Origin: Oscillospiraceae bacterium
GTDB lineage: Bacteria > Bacillota > Clostridia > Oscillospirales > Oscillospiraceae
DNA: 53,495 nucleotides
Assembly (NCBI GenBank): GCA_009785345.1
Contig: WQWL01000009.1
Location: forward strand, 1-53,495
Direction of reading: 5' to 3'
Part shown: piece by piece, positions 1 to 6,948 of the stretch
Layout: the number at the start of each line of letters is the position of its first letter
How positions within the stretch are numbered: position 1 is the stretch's first letter
Program-made: the position numbers and the translations under genes
The notes under the pieces: model-generated
Seen by the model: the letters and a program-made list of their open reading frames with translations, nothing else
Databases searched by the model: none
Told to the model about the DNA's origin: nothing

Positions 1-129
1 CAGATGCTATTGGAGCACTGCCAATCAACGGAAAAAGAACTGGAACTCAAGTGCTTCTCAAATTATTTACATGAACACTTTTGGGCGACTAAAAAAATAT
101 CCTACGAAAACTTGACACTATCACGCTGA
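1..129 (+). CDS. C-terminal fragment of a gene cut by the window edge
   Basis: Reading from base 1 gives 42 uninterrupted codons ending in TGA at 127-129. The peptide is hydrophilic (QMLLEHCQSTEKELELKC near the start, YENLTLSR at the end), with no motif I recognise. It could be the end of a real upstream gene on the same strand or a chance open frame; it is too short to tell. A TTGACA at 112-117 with a poor TAATAG 19 bases further on lies inside it and may serve the next gene. Confidence 0.35.
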   Translation, partial: QMLLEHCQSTEKELELKCFSNYLHEHFWATKKISYENLTLSR

Positions 130-186
130 TATACGGTAATAGACTTTGCGCTGCATATGTGGTATAATTTTGCGTCGGGGGTTTCC

Positions 187-558
187 ATGAAAAGATTTTT
201 TACATTATTACATATATTATTACCAAGCATACTGGTTAGTGGCTTTATTTTGTTGGATTTCCAAGTTAGTATTTATCTTATAGCTATATATATTATAACA
301 ATAATTAGTGTTGTTTTGTTTTTTGTATTTAAAAAACCTTGTGGCTTCTGGGCAATATTACTTGGGATGTTCATATCACCAACATTTCTATTGGTATATG
401 AAGTTGTATTCCAATCGATGACGAGATTTTCAAGACTCATAATAATGCTTTACACTATGCCTTTTTTACTATTATTTTCAGTTATACTGGGCATAATGTT
501 AGTTATCAAAATGGTAAGAGGTAAGCACACAGATTTGATCACGAAAGAGGATGAATAA
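187..558 (+). CDS. Hypothetical four-helix membrane protein
   Basis: A 123-residue protein, not recognised as a named family. It is strongly hydrophobic, with about four predicted membrane helices near residues 5-24, 28-47, 52-75 and 84-110, and a short charged tail (KHTDLITKEDE), so it should sit in the cytoplasmic membrane. I chose ATG 187 because a GGGGG-rich ribosome site lies at 177-181; an in-frame ATG at 157 has none. The stop is two bases before the next gene, so it probably begins a small operon with the VTT-domain protein and the two-component pair. No function is proposed. Confidence 0.7.
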   Translation: MKRFFTLLHILLPSILVSGFILLDFQVSIYLIAIYIITIISVVLFFVFKKPCGFWAILLGMFISPTFLLVYEVVFQSMTRFSRLIIMLYTMPFLLLFSVILGIMLVIKMVRGKHTDLITKEDE

Positions 559-560
559 GT

Positions 561-1244
561 TTGAATTGGTTGAATAAGAATAAGAAATGGATACGTATAG
601 TCGCATTTATTGGACTAGCGTTGCTTATTGTGTTGCATATAAGTCTCATATTTATAGATAACATCACTGTTCATTGGTCATCATCCATTTGGCTGATGGC
701 GTCAGGGCTACTTTTTCTCTACGCAGTGAAGGGTGTTGCTATGGTAATTCCAACCACATTGCTCTACGTTGCAGCAGGGATTACGCTTCCGACATGGATA
801 GCAATTATAGTTACATATATAGGCTTGATAATAGCGCTAAGTATTGCACACACCATGGGGAAGAAATTAGGTGAGGAAAAAGTTAATGCTATGCTTACAA
901 GGCAAAAGAGAGTAGCGAACTTTTTGTGTGGGCATAGAGAAAATGTGCTTTCATTATGCTTTATGACACATTTGCTTCCTACGCCTCTTGGAATTGTCAG
1001 TTTATTTTTTGGTGCGTTAAATGTACCGCTCTTGAAATACGTATTCATTTCATTATTAGGCATTACTCCCTACATGATTCCGGTTGTTTTTGCCGGAGCG
1101 GCTATAGATAATCCTTTATCTGTGGCATTTTTAGTTCCGTTTGGTATCTGTCTCGCAATCACAGTAATTATCTTTGTCGTGTATAAAACCAAATTTTCAA
1201 CAAGAACTCGCGACACGATAAGTTCGGAGATTAAACGCATATGA
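561..1244 (+). CDS. VTT/DedA-like (TVP38/SNARE-associated) membrane protein
   Basis: A 227-residue integral membrane protein resembling the VTT (DedA/TVP38/TMEM64) family, whose bacterial members are linked to phospholipid translocation and envelope homeostasis. The conserved core is visible: a proline-bearing re-entrant segment (AMVIPTTLLYVAAGI, about residues 58-72), a GKKLGEE segment, and a second half with LLPTPLGIVSLFFGALNVP leading into LLGITPYMIPVVFAGAAI. The start is TTG 561, with GAGG at 547-550. Its stop overlaps the ATG of the response regulator (ATGA at 1241-1244), which implies translational coupling and a possible envelope-sensing role for the downstream two-component system. 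The family call is firm; the substrate is unknown. Confidence 0.75.
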   Translation: MNWLNKNKKWIRIVAFIGLALLIVLHISLIFIDNITVHWSSSIWLMASGLLFLYAVKGVAMVIPTTLLYVAAGITLPTWIAIIVTYIGLIIALSIAHTMGKKLGEEKVNAMLTRQKRVANFLCGHRENVLSLCFMTHLLPTPLGIVSLFFGALNVPLLKYVFISLLGITPYMIPVVFAGAAIDNPLSVAFLVPFGICLAITVIIFVVYKTKFSTRTRDTISSEIKRI

Positions 1245-1666
1245 ATGTGGAAAAGAAAATATATATTGCAGATGATGAGGACTCTATCAGGCTTGCAGTT
1301 AAAGCTTTTTTAGAAAATGCCGGTTATGTAGTTGAAGATTTCGCATCCGGAGATTTGCTTCTTGAAGCTTTTGCAGAGAGTCCTGCAGATTTAGTTGTTT
1401 TGGACGTAATGATGCCGGGCTCAAATGGTTTTGTTGTCTGTAAAGAGTTGCGTAAAACGAGCTATGTGCCAATTATAATGCTGACAGCACGAGACAGTGA
1501 TTTGGATTATGCCACGGGTTTGGAGTTAGGCAGCGATGATTATTTAGTTAAACCATTTAGCCCGATGGCACTGACCATGCGGGTTAAAGCTATTTTCAGA
1601 CGGATAGAGTATGAGCGTCAAAGGTCAGTGGGAAACGGTGAATTGGATGAAACCAAGCAAAACTAA
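1241..1666 (+). CDS. Receiver-only response regulator (OmpR-like receiver without a DNA-binding domain)
   Basis: A 141-residue protein made of one receiver domain. The acidic pocket D11-D12, phospho-acceptor D55 (VVLDVMMPG), T82 (MLTARD) and K104 (LVKPF) are all present, so it should be phosphorylated by the adjoining kinase. The last helix (RVKAIFRR) is typical of OmpR/PhoB receivers, which normally continue into a winged-helix domain of about 100 residues. Here the protein ends about 20 residues later (VGNGELDETKQN), about where that domain would begin, and the kinase start lies inside its 3' end. It may signal by protein contact, as Spo0F does, or may be a natural deletion derivative. Confidence 0.8.
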   Translation: MNVEKKIYIADDEDSIRLAVKAFLENAGYVVEDFASGDLLLEAFAESPADLVVLDVMMPGSNGFVVCKELRKTSYVPIIMLTARDSDLDYATGLELGSDDYLVKPFSPMALTMRVKAIFRRIEYERQRSVGNGELDETKQN

Positions 1667-2702
1667 AATACGCACACGTATTTTAATAGCATTTTCTTCT
1701 GTGCTGTTCTTCTCCTTTTTGCTGACAGGAGTAATTTTTAACTTTGCAATAAGAATATTTGCAGTGCAGGGAGAGCTTGATTTAGAGGCGTATCAAACTG
1801 TATACGCTGAAGCATCGCGATTAATTGGAAGAGTTGGTTTAATTTCAATTATTCTAATTAGCTTGATGTTCTTAATGGCCATAATTGTGACATATTTTTT
1901 GGCAAACTCACTTACTCGCCCTATAGAAGAGCTTGGCAAGTTTGCTTTAAATATCGGAAATGGTGATTTTAGTCAAAATGATTTTCAGTTTCAAGAAGAG
2001 GAACTAGAAGACTTAAACATGGCACTAAACAAGTCTGCAAAGCAATTGGCGGAGTACGATAGCCAGCAAAAAACGTTTTTTCAAAATGCATCTCATGAGT
2101 TGCGAACACCGCTTACGTCGATAAAATGCTATGCAGAAGGCATATCTTTTGGCATAATGGAGCCGAAGCAGGCATCTGAAACAATTTTGGTTGAGACAGA
2201 TAAGTTGGCGGATTTAGTTACGGATTTACTATATATTTCCAAAATCGATAATATAACTACGGTTTACACAAAGATGGAGATAAATCTGATGGAATTGTTG
2301 AGAGATTCTGCAGCACGTCAGGAAGCGGTAGCAGAGAAGAAGCGAGTTCGTTTTGCTTTTGATCTTGATGATACACCCATATATTATAGTTGTGTGAGTG
2401 AGTTGCTTGTAAGGGCAATTGATAATCTGATTTCTAACGCAATTCGTTATGCTCACTCTGAAATAGTACTTTCCTGTCATAAACGAGAGGGAAGTATTGT
2501 GCTTTCTGTGATGGATGACGGAGATGGTGTTGAAAATGAAGCGATACCCCATTTGTTTGAGCGTTTCTACAAAGGGGTAGACGGTAATCATGGAATAGGT
2601 CTATCTATTGCCAAGTCAATCGTCGAGCAGCAAGGTGGAAGAATAGCTGTAGAAAACGCGGCGAATGCGGGAGCTGTTTTTATTATTATATTGCCTGCAT
2701 AA
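1647..2702 (+). CDS. Membrane sensor histidine kinase
   Basis: A 351-residue HisKA-type kinase. It has an N-terminal membrane helix (about residues 10-30), a short extracytoplasmic loop, a second helix (about 65-90), a HAMP-like linker (NSLTRPIEEL), and a dimerisation/phospho-acceptor domain with H150 in SHELRTPLTSIK. The ATPase domain shows the N box (NLISNAIRYA), G1 (DDGDGV), F box (FERFYKG) and G2 (GIGLSIAKSI). The sensing loop is only about 35 residues, so the signal may be intramembrane. ATG 1647 was chosen over upstream in-frame codons because GGTGA at 1637-1641 is well spaced. It overlaps the response regulator gene by 20 bases, so the two are coupled partners. Confidence 0.88.
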   Translation: MKPSKTKIRTRILIAFSSVLFFSFLLTGVIFNFAIRIFAVQGELDLEAYQTVYAEASRLIGRVGLISIILISLMFLMAIIVTYFLANSLTRPIEELGKFALNIGNGDFSQNDFQFQEEELEDLNMALNKSAKQLAEYDSQQKTFFQNASHELRTPLTSIKCYAEGISFGIMEPKQASETILVETDKLADLVTDLLYISKIDNITTVYTKMEINLMELLRDSAARQEAVAEKKRVRFAFDLDDTPIYYSCVSELLVRAIDNLISNAIRYAHSEIVLSCHKREGSIVLSVMDDGDGVENEAIPHLFERFYKGVDGNHGIGLSIAKSIVEQQGGRIAVENAANAGAVFIIILPA

Positions 2703-2741
2703 ATTAGGTAATGTAGAATAATTATAAGGGTGAAAATACAA

Positions 2742-3377
2742 ATGAAAGCACGATTTAGCGAAAAAGAGTTTGCGTTACTTAAAGATTTGTTGCATATTTA
2801 CGAGTGGGGTCAAAGAACATTATTGACAAAACTCGATATCATGCATGACGATTTTAGAACATTCCAAGAGTCGAACCCCATTGAGTATATTAGAGGTAGA
2901 ATTAAGTCACCGGAGAGTATTGCAGAAAAACTGCGTAAGTTGAATGTTGAAATAACTGCTGAGAATGTTAAGAAACATTTAAACGATGTCGCAGGTATTC
3001 GGATTATCTGTCCTTTTGCTCGAGATATTCATCATCTGGTTGATTTACTCCGTGCTATGCCTGATGTGAATATTTTGGAAGAAAAGGATTATGTATCTAG
3101 CCCTAAATCAAGTGGATATCGTAGTTATCATGTTATTTTAGAAGTTCCAGTGTTTTATTCGGGTCAAGTTGAACATGTGGTAATTGAAGTGCAAATTCGC
3201 ACTGAGGCAATGAACTTTTGGTCTACATTGGAGCATAAAGCACGATATAAGTACCAAGACCATGTTCCGCAACATTTATGCGATGAGCTTGTAGTGTGTG
3301 CGGATAAGATTGCAGAGCTTGATAATCGTATGTTCTTAATTCATGAAATTATTTCGCTAATTAATCAAGACAACTAA
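2742..3377 (+). CDS. Small alarmone synthetase (RelA/SpoT-domain GTP pyrophosphokinase, YjbM/YwaC type)
   Basis: A 211-residue cytoplasmic enzyme expected to make (p)ppGpp from ATP and GDP/GTP. The RelA_SpoT synthetase fold is visible: RIKSPESIAEKLRK, the NDVAGIRIICPF strand, SSGYRSYHVILEVP for substrate binding, and the EVQIRTEAMNFWSTLEHKARYK signature with catalytic Glu/Gln. There is no HD hydrolase, TGS or ACT domain, so it is a single-domain synthetase of usual length. ATG 2742 was chosen because AAGGGTG at 2726-2732 is a good ribosome site; the in-frame GTG at 2730 lies within that site. It follows the histidine kinase by 39 bases on the same strand, so stress signalling and alarmone synthesis may be co-transcribed. 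Confidence 0.88.
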   Translation: MKARFSEKEFALLKDLLHIYEWGQRTLLTKLDIMHDDFRTFQESNPIEYIRGRIKSPESIAEKLRKLNVEITAENVKKHLNDVAGIRIICPFARDIHHLVDLLRAMPDVNILEEKDYVSSPKSSGYRSYHVILEVPVFYSGQVEHVVIEVQIRTEAMNFWSTLEHKARYKYQDHVPQHLCDELVVCADKIAELDNRMFLIHEIISLINQDN

Positions 3378-3418
3378 CCTGATGGAGTACTACCATTGAA
3401 ACAAAAAAATAAACACTA

Positions 3419-3483
3419 TTGACAAATGGGTTAGTGTGTGCTAACTTAGAACTACGAAAGAGGTTAGTTGTTGCTAACTTAGA
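3419..3483 (+). promoter_or_regulatory. Promoter with two DtxR/MntR-like operators upstream of the ZIP transporter
   Basis: TTGACA (3419-3424) and TAACTT (3442-3447) are 17 bases apart. Two nearly identical 22-base direct repeats (3429-3450 and 3462-3483) start 33 bases apart, about three helical turns. Each contains a dyad GTTAG-N6/N5-CTAAC followed by TTAGA. The first covers the spacer and -10, the second the expected start of transcription, a repressor-like placement. The core resembles the DtxR/IdeR box TTAGGTTAGSCTAACCTAA. With a metal transporter downstream, metal-dependent repression is inferred; the regulator is not in the window. Confidence 0.65.
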
Positions 3484-3505
3484 GTTTTACTAGGAGGTAG
3501 AAGAA

Positions 3506-4288
3506 TTGAATATTATATTATTAAGCTTACTTGCCGGAGTAATAGGGATGGGACTTGGTGCAGTGCTTACTGCGATTTTTGGAACAAAAACCGACAAAAT
3601 GACAAGTATATTCTTGTCATTTGCCGGTGGCGTTATGTTGAGTATTGTTTTTCTAGAGTTGATTCCGGAAGCAGTTGAACTGTCAAATATACCTATTTCG
3701 ATAATTGGACTTGTTGTGGGTGTTGTTATGGTCTTTGTGCTCAATAACATTATTGATCGGATTTCAAACAAAAATGGCGATAAAGAAATTCATGAGTCAT
3801 TTGCAGAGTTTTTCCATTCGAATGATGTTATTGCGAGGAAAAAAAGCATGTTTCGTTCCGGCATTATTATGCTTGTTGCTATTGGTTTACACAATATCCC
3901 GGAAGGCTTGGCTATGGGCGCAGCTGGGCAGTATGACGCTGCTCTAGGTTTTACAATTGCGATTCTCATTGCGTTACATAATATCCCGGAAGGAATGGCT
4001 GTTGCTGTTCCGTTAAATGTTGGTGGGGTATCAAAGATGAAGTCAATAATTATTACTGCATTAGTAGGTGCAACAACTATTATTGGTGCAGTAATTGGTG
4101 TATTGGTTGGTGGGATTTCTGAAATAGCAGTAGGGATTTCATTTGCAATTGCGAGTGGTGCAATGTTGTATGTCGTACTAGCTGAAATATTACCGCAATC
4201 GATAATGATGAGCAAAAACCGCATGCCAACAGTATTTGCAGTAGTTGGAATAATTGTTGGAATGTTGTTTATTGCGATTGTAGCGTGA
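3506..4288 (+). CDS. ZIP-family divalent metal transporter (ZupT-like)
   Basis: A 260-residue polytopic protein of the ZIP family, which imports Zn, Fe, Mn or related divalent ions. About eight hydrophobic helices are visible, with a cytoplasmic His/Asp-containing loop (KEIHESFAEFFHSND, about residues 93-107). The paired metal-site signatures HNIPEG appear twice (VAIGLHNIPEGLAMG and IALHNIPEGMAVA), as in helices 4 and 5 of ZupT. Length is normal for bacterial ZIPs. The start is TTG 3506, with a perfect AGGAGGT at 3492-3498. It is monocistronic and lies behind a tandem DtxR/MntR-like operator, so uptake of iron, manganese or zinc under metal limitation is the likely role. The specific ion cannot be read from the sequence. 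Confidence 0.88.
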   Translation: MNIILLSLLAGVIGMGLGAVLTAIFGTKTDKMTSIFLSFAGGVMLSIVFLELIPEAVELSNIPISIIGLVVGVVMVFVLNNIIDRISNKNGDKEIHESFAEFFHSNDVIARKKSMFRSGIIMLVAIGLHNIPEGLAMGAAGQYDAALGFTIAILIALHNIPEGMAVAVPLNVGGVSKMKSIIITALVGATTIIGAVIGVLVGGISEIAVGISFAIASGAMLYVVLAEILPQSIMMSKNRMPTVFAVVGIIVGMLFIAIVA

Positions 4289-4323
4289 GAATCTGGTTCT
4301 TTGGAATTTTAACAAATATACTA

Positions 4324-4387
4324 AATGACCACCCCTTGTCATCATAATTGTTTCATACATAATGAATTGATGAAGGGGGTGGTCATT
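4324..4387. terminator. Long inverted repeat between convergent zupT-like and lacI-like genes
   Basis: AATGACCACCCCTT (4324-4337) is complementary to AAGGGGGTGGTCATT (4373-4387) with a single bulged G, and shorter pairing (TCATCA/TGATGA) continues inward. Placed between convergent genes it could terminate transcription in both directions, although neither side has a strong T tract. The right arm, followed by AAT and ATG 4391, is the same sequence found as the ribosome binding region of several genes here. The reading frame from ATG 4391 is only ten codons. Confidence 0.5.
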
Positions 4388-4404
4388 AATATGTGCAGAC
4401 GCTG

Positions 4405-5412
4405 TTATGGGAAGTTTCTGTAAATTACTTTTGTCAAAACATATGAAACTTCATGTGGAAGATTTGGGTGTTTCAAGGCAAATAGAATTTTACTTGCAAG
4501 TCTCTCGCCCATTGAGCCTGTTTGTACATCAACAGATGTTATTTTTTCAGCAACATTTGCGTGCTCAGAAGTATTGTCGAACCCTGTAAGGTAGATTTTT
4601 GACTGATCGATTCCAATTTCAGTGAAGCAGCGTTGGACAAAATGAGCTATATAATCACTGACACAAACGAATCCATCGGGCATAGACTTAAGCGAACTCA
4701 AGAACCTCTCGATTTGTTGATAGTGTGTATCAAGATCCAATGATTCAGTCATAATGAAAGTTTTATCAATTTTGAGGTTCCGGTCGGAAAAGGCATCGAC
4801 GAACCCAAGATAACGATCCATGTTTGTTTGAGCATAATTAATGTCACCGATGAATCCGAGTTTATTACATCCATTGTCTAATAAGTGACCTGTAATTTCT
4901 CTGATAGATGAGCGTCCTTCGATAAATACAATATCACCATTCATATCAGCAGGAAGGAGAGTTGGAACACTGTCCAGAAACACTTTTGGTAATGGGAGAC
5001 TTGAGAGCATTTTCAACTGTTGCTCTAAATAAATATTTAAAACGATAATGCCCGAAACTGAGCCGTCTGTTAATGCAGGGGGGAGAGAGTCACCTTCATT
5101 CCATCTGGATGGCATATAGGTATACATTAAGTTGATGCCGTTTAACGCGAGTTCTTTTGCAATTTCGTGAATAATCTGCATCCAAAAGATTGAAGATTCG
5201 GGGCGTGACATGACAACGGCTATGGTTCGGGTTACTTTTTTGTTAGTATCGTCATGGAAAGGTCTTTTAATGTAACCCATTTTTATGGCTTCGTTAACAA
5301 TAATCATACGTAAATCGTCGGAAACGCCAGGTCTATTATTCAACGCTTTCCAAACACTGATTCGTGAAATTGAGAGCGAATCAGCAATATCCTGCATAGT
5401 TAGTTTTTTCAA
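4405..5412 (-). CDS. LacI/GalR-family transcriptional repressor
   Basis: A 335-residue LacI-type regulator. The N-terminal helix-turn-helix reads TMQDIADSLSISRISVWKALNNRPGVSDDLR (shown here as a description of residues 5-35), with the usual variant DNA-contact helix ISRISVWKALN; the rest is a periplasmic-binding-protein-like sugar sensor (VTRTIAVVMSRPESSIFW, KLGFIGDINYA, GFVCVSDYIA, LTGFDNTSE). The start is TTG 5412, preceded by AAGGGG. It is divergent from the GH130-GH38-transport operon, so it most likely represses that operon until a glycan fragment binds. Candidate operators of the form GTTAAC-AAAA-GTTAAC occur between the two units and before the endoglycosidase gene. The effector is not known. 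Confidence 0.85.
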   Translation of the reverse strand: MKKLTMQDIADSLSISRISVWKALNNRPGVSDDLRMIIVNEAIKMGYIKRPFHDDTNKKVTRTIAVVMSRPESSIFWMQIIHEIAKELALNGINLMYTYMPSRWNEGDSLPPALTDGSVSGIIVLNIYLEQQLKMLSSLPLPKVFLDSVPTLLPADMNGDIVFIEGRSSIREITGHLLDNGCNKLGFIGDINYAQTNMDRYLGFVDAFSDRNLKIDKTFIMTESLDLDTHYQQIERFLSSLKSMPDGFVCVSDYIAHFVQRCFTEIGIDQSKIYLTGFDNTSEHANVAEKITSVDVQTGSMGERLASKILFALKHPNLPHEVSYVLTKVIYRNFP

Positions 5413-5451
5413 AACACATCCCCTTTGTTAATAAGCTTCAATATAAAGCGC

Positions 5452-5663
5452 ATCGCGTTGCTTGGTTATGTCCGAGCAAGCTCGGCCGCAACACTCACTT
5501 CGCTTGATTATATCGCGTTGCTCTAATCTGCGCTCGTTCGGTTATGCCCGAGCAAGCTCGGCCGCAACACTCACTTCGCTTGATTATATCGCGTTGCTCT
5601 AATCTGCGCTCGTTCGGTTATGCCCGAGCAAGCTCGGTCGCAACACTCACTTCGCTTGATTAT
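5452..5663. repeat. Tandem 76-bp GC-rich repeat, three copies
   Basis: Copies lie at 5452-5511 (60 bp, lacking about 16 bp), 5512-5587 and 5588-5663 (76 bp each), nearly identical to one another. Each contains the palindrome CCGAGC-AA-GCTCGG, with single-base variants, and flanking GTTGC/GCAAC segments. The repeat is much richer in GC than the surrounding DNA and sits in the divergent region between the lacI-like gene and the GH130 operon. It encodes nothing obvious. It looks like an expandable intergenic palindromic element. Confidence 0.85.
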
Positions 5664-5694
5664 ACACAACTGGGTGTTGAAATGCAACCGTCAT

Positions 5695-5710
5695 GTTAAC
5701 AAAAGTTAAC
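5695..5710. promoter_or_regulatory. Candidate LacI-type operator S1
   Basis: GTTAACAAAAGTTAAC: two GTTAAC hexamers separated by AAAA. It is 158 bases upstream of the start-proximal site S2 and shares its right half exactly. The pair could support looping or autoregulation of the lacI-like gene. Assignment to that regulator is inference. Confidence 0.55.
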
Positions 5711-5835
5711 TAAATCAATTTGTGCATATTGCATACAAATTGTGTTGAACGCAAAAAAGCCCCCGAAACTGTACAAATGACATAAATTGTAAAAATTGCA
5801 CAAACTCAATATGTAAAATTTGTAGGTAAATGTAA

Positions 5836-5882
5836 TTGACAATTTGAAGAATATAAGTTAATATCAAGTAACAAAAGTTAAC
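5836..5882 (+). promoter_or_regulatory. Promoter and operator S2 of the GH130-GH38-transport operon
   Basis: TTGACA (5836-5841), a 17-base spacer and TAATAT (5859-5864) form a strong sigma-A-type promoter. GTAACAAAAGTTAAC at 5868-5882 begins four bases after the -10 and so covers the expected transcription start, the classical place for a LacI-type repressor to block initiation. Confidence 0.75.
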
Positions 5883-5943
5883 GTCATTGACTCAGGAAAC
5901 AGTTTGTGAGGTTAACAGAAGAAGCAAAGGTATGGTCATTGTT

Positions 5944-6930
5944 ATGATTAAATTAATAGGCGACACATTGCCAAACATTCCCTGGCAAGAAAAACCAACA
6001 GACGCAGTAGGACCGCTTTGGCGCTACAGCAACAACCCAATAATCGGACGTAATGGCAATAAACGCTCCAATAGCGTATTTAATAGTGCCGTAGTTCCCT
6101 ACAAAGACGGATTTGCAGGGGTGTTTCGTTGTGACAGTCGTTCGATAAGTATGGATATTTTCGCAGGGTTTAGCAAAGATGGTCTAAACTGGAAAATTGA
6201 AGATGAACCTATAAATCTGGTAGGAATAGAAGATGAAATACTTAATCGTGAGTATCGATATGATCCTCGTGTTCACTACATGGATGGAAAATATTATGTA
6301 ACTTGGTGCAATGGCTATCACGGTCCGACAATTGGTGTTGCACACACAACAGATTTTAAGACATTTACGCAAATGGAAAATGCATTCTTACCTTTCAATC
6401 GTAATGGTGTTATGTTTCCGCGTAAAATCGGTGGCATGTATATGATGATGAGTCGTCCAAGTGATAATGGGCATACTCCGTTTGGGGATATTTTTGTTAG
6501 CCAAAGTCCAGATTTAACATTTTGGGGTAAACATCGCTTTATGATGAGTACTATCAAAACAGATGAATCGGCATGGCAAAGTACAAAAATTGGACCCGGT
6601 CCAATTCCAATTGAGACAAGTGAGGGGTGGTTGATGATATATCACGGTGTTATAACCACCTGTAATGGTTTTGTGTACAGAATGGGTAGCGCATTACTGG
6701 ATATTGATGAACCTTGGAAAGTATTGTACCGCTCGAAAGATTATATTCTTGCTCCACACGAGCTGTATGAATGTGTGGGAGATGTACCAAATGTGGTGTT
6801 CCCATGCGCAGCACTTACAGATTCAGCCACAGGCAGAATAGCTGTATATTATGGCTGTGCAGATACAGTAACAGGGGTAGCATTTACAACTGTAGAAGAG
6901 TTAGTTAACTATACGAAGGAATATTCCTAA
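5944..6930 (+). CDS. GH130 beta-mannoside phosphorylase, candidate Man-beta-1,4-GlcNAc phosphorylase
   Basis: A 328-residue cytoplasmic glycoside phosphorylase of family GH130, which cleaves beta-mannosides with phosphate to give mannose 1-phosphate. Recognisable five-bladed propeller motifs include [26 protein letters not shown] with the likely proton donor D107, the GDIF segment, and [22 protein letters not shown] for phosphate binding. The position of the acid residue and the overall length fit the subfamily that includes N-glycan-acting phosphorylases. ATG 5944 was chosen as the conserved family start; upstream in-frame ATG 5932 and TTG 5887 add non-homologous residues. It is first in an operon with GH38 and transporters, so acting on the core mannose-GlcNAc of imported N-glycans is inferred. 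Confidence 0.85.
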   Translation: MIKLIGDTLPNIPWQEKPTDAVGPLWRYSNNPIIGRNGNKRSNSVFNSAVVPYKDGFAGVFRCDSRSISMDIFAGFSKDGLNWKIEDEPINLVGIEDEILNREYRYDPRVHYMDGKYYVTWCNGYHGPTIGVAHTTDFKTFTQMENAFLPFNRNGVMFPRKIGGMYMMMSRPSDNGHTPFGDIFVSQSPDLTFWGKHRFMMSTIKTDESAWQSTKIGPGPIPIETSEGWLMIYHGVITTCNGFVYRMGSALLDIDEPWKVLYRSKDYILAPHELYECVGDVPNVVFPCAALTDSATGRIAVYYGCADTVTGVAFTTVEELVNYTKEYS

Positions 6931-6948
6931 TTGAAGGAGAACTCATAA

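Noticed and set aside
2730-2741. GTG start for the alarmone synthetase
   Set aside because: The GTG lies within the ribosome site AAGGGTG that serves ATG 2742.
4391-4423. Ten-codon gene MCRRCYGKFL
   Set aside because: Very short, overlaps the lacI-like 3' end, and is best treated as part of the hairpin observation.
5452-5663. CRISPR array
   Set aside because: Copies are contiguous 76-bp tandem units without unique spacers, and no cas genes are present.
5887-5943. Longer GH130 with start at 5887 or 5932
   Set aside because: The additional residues overlap the promoter-proximal leader and do not resemble the family; ATG 5944 gives the usual start.
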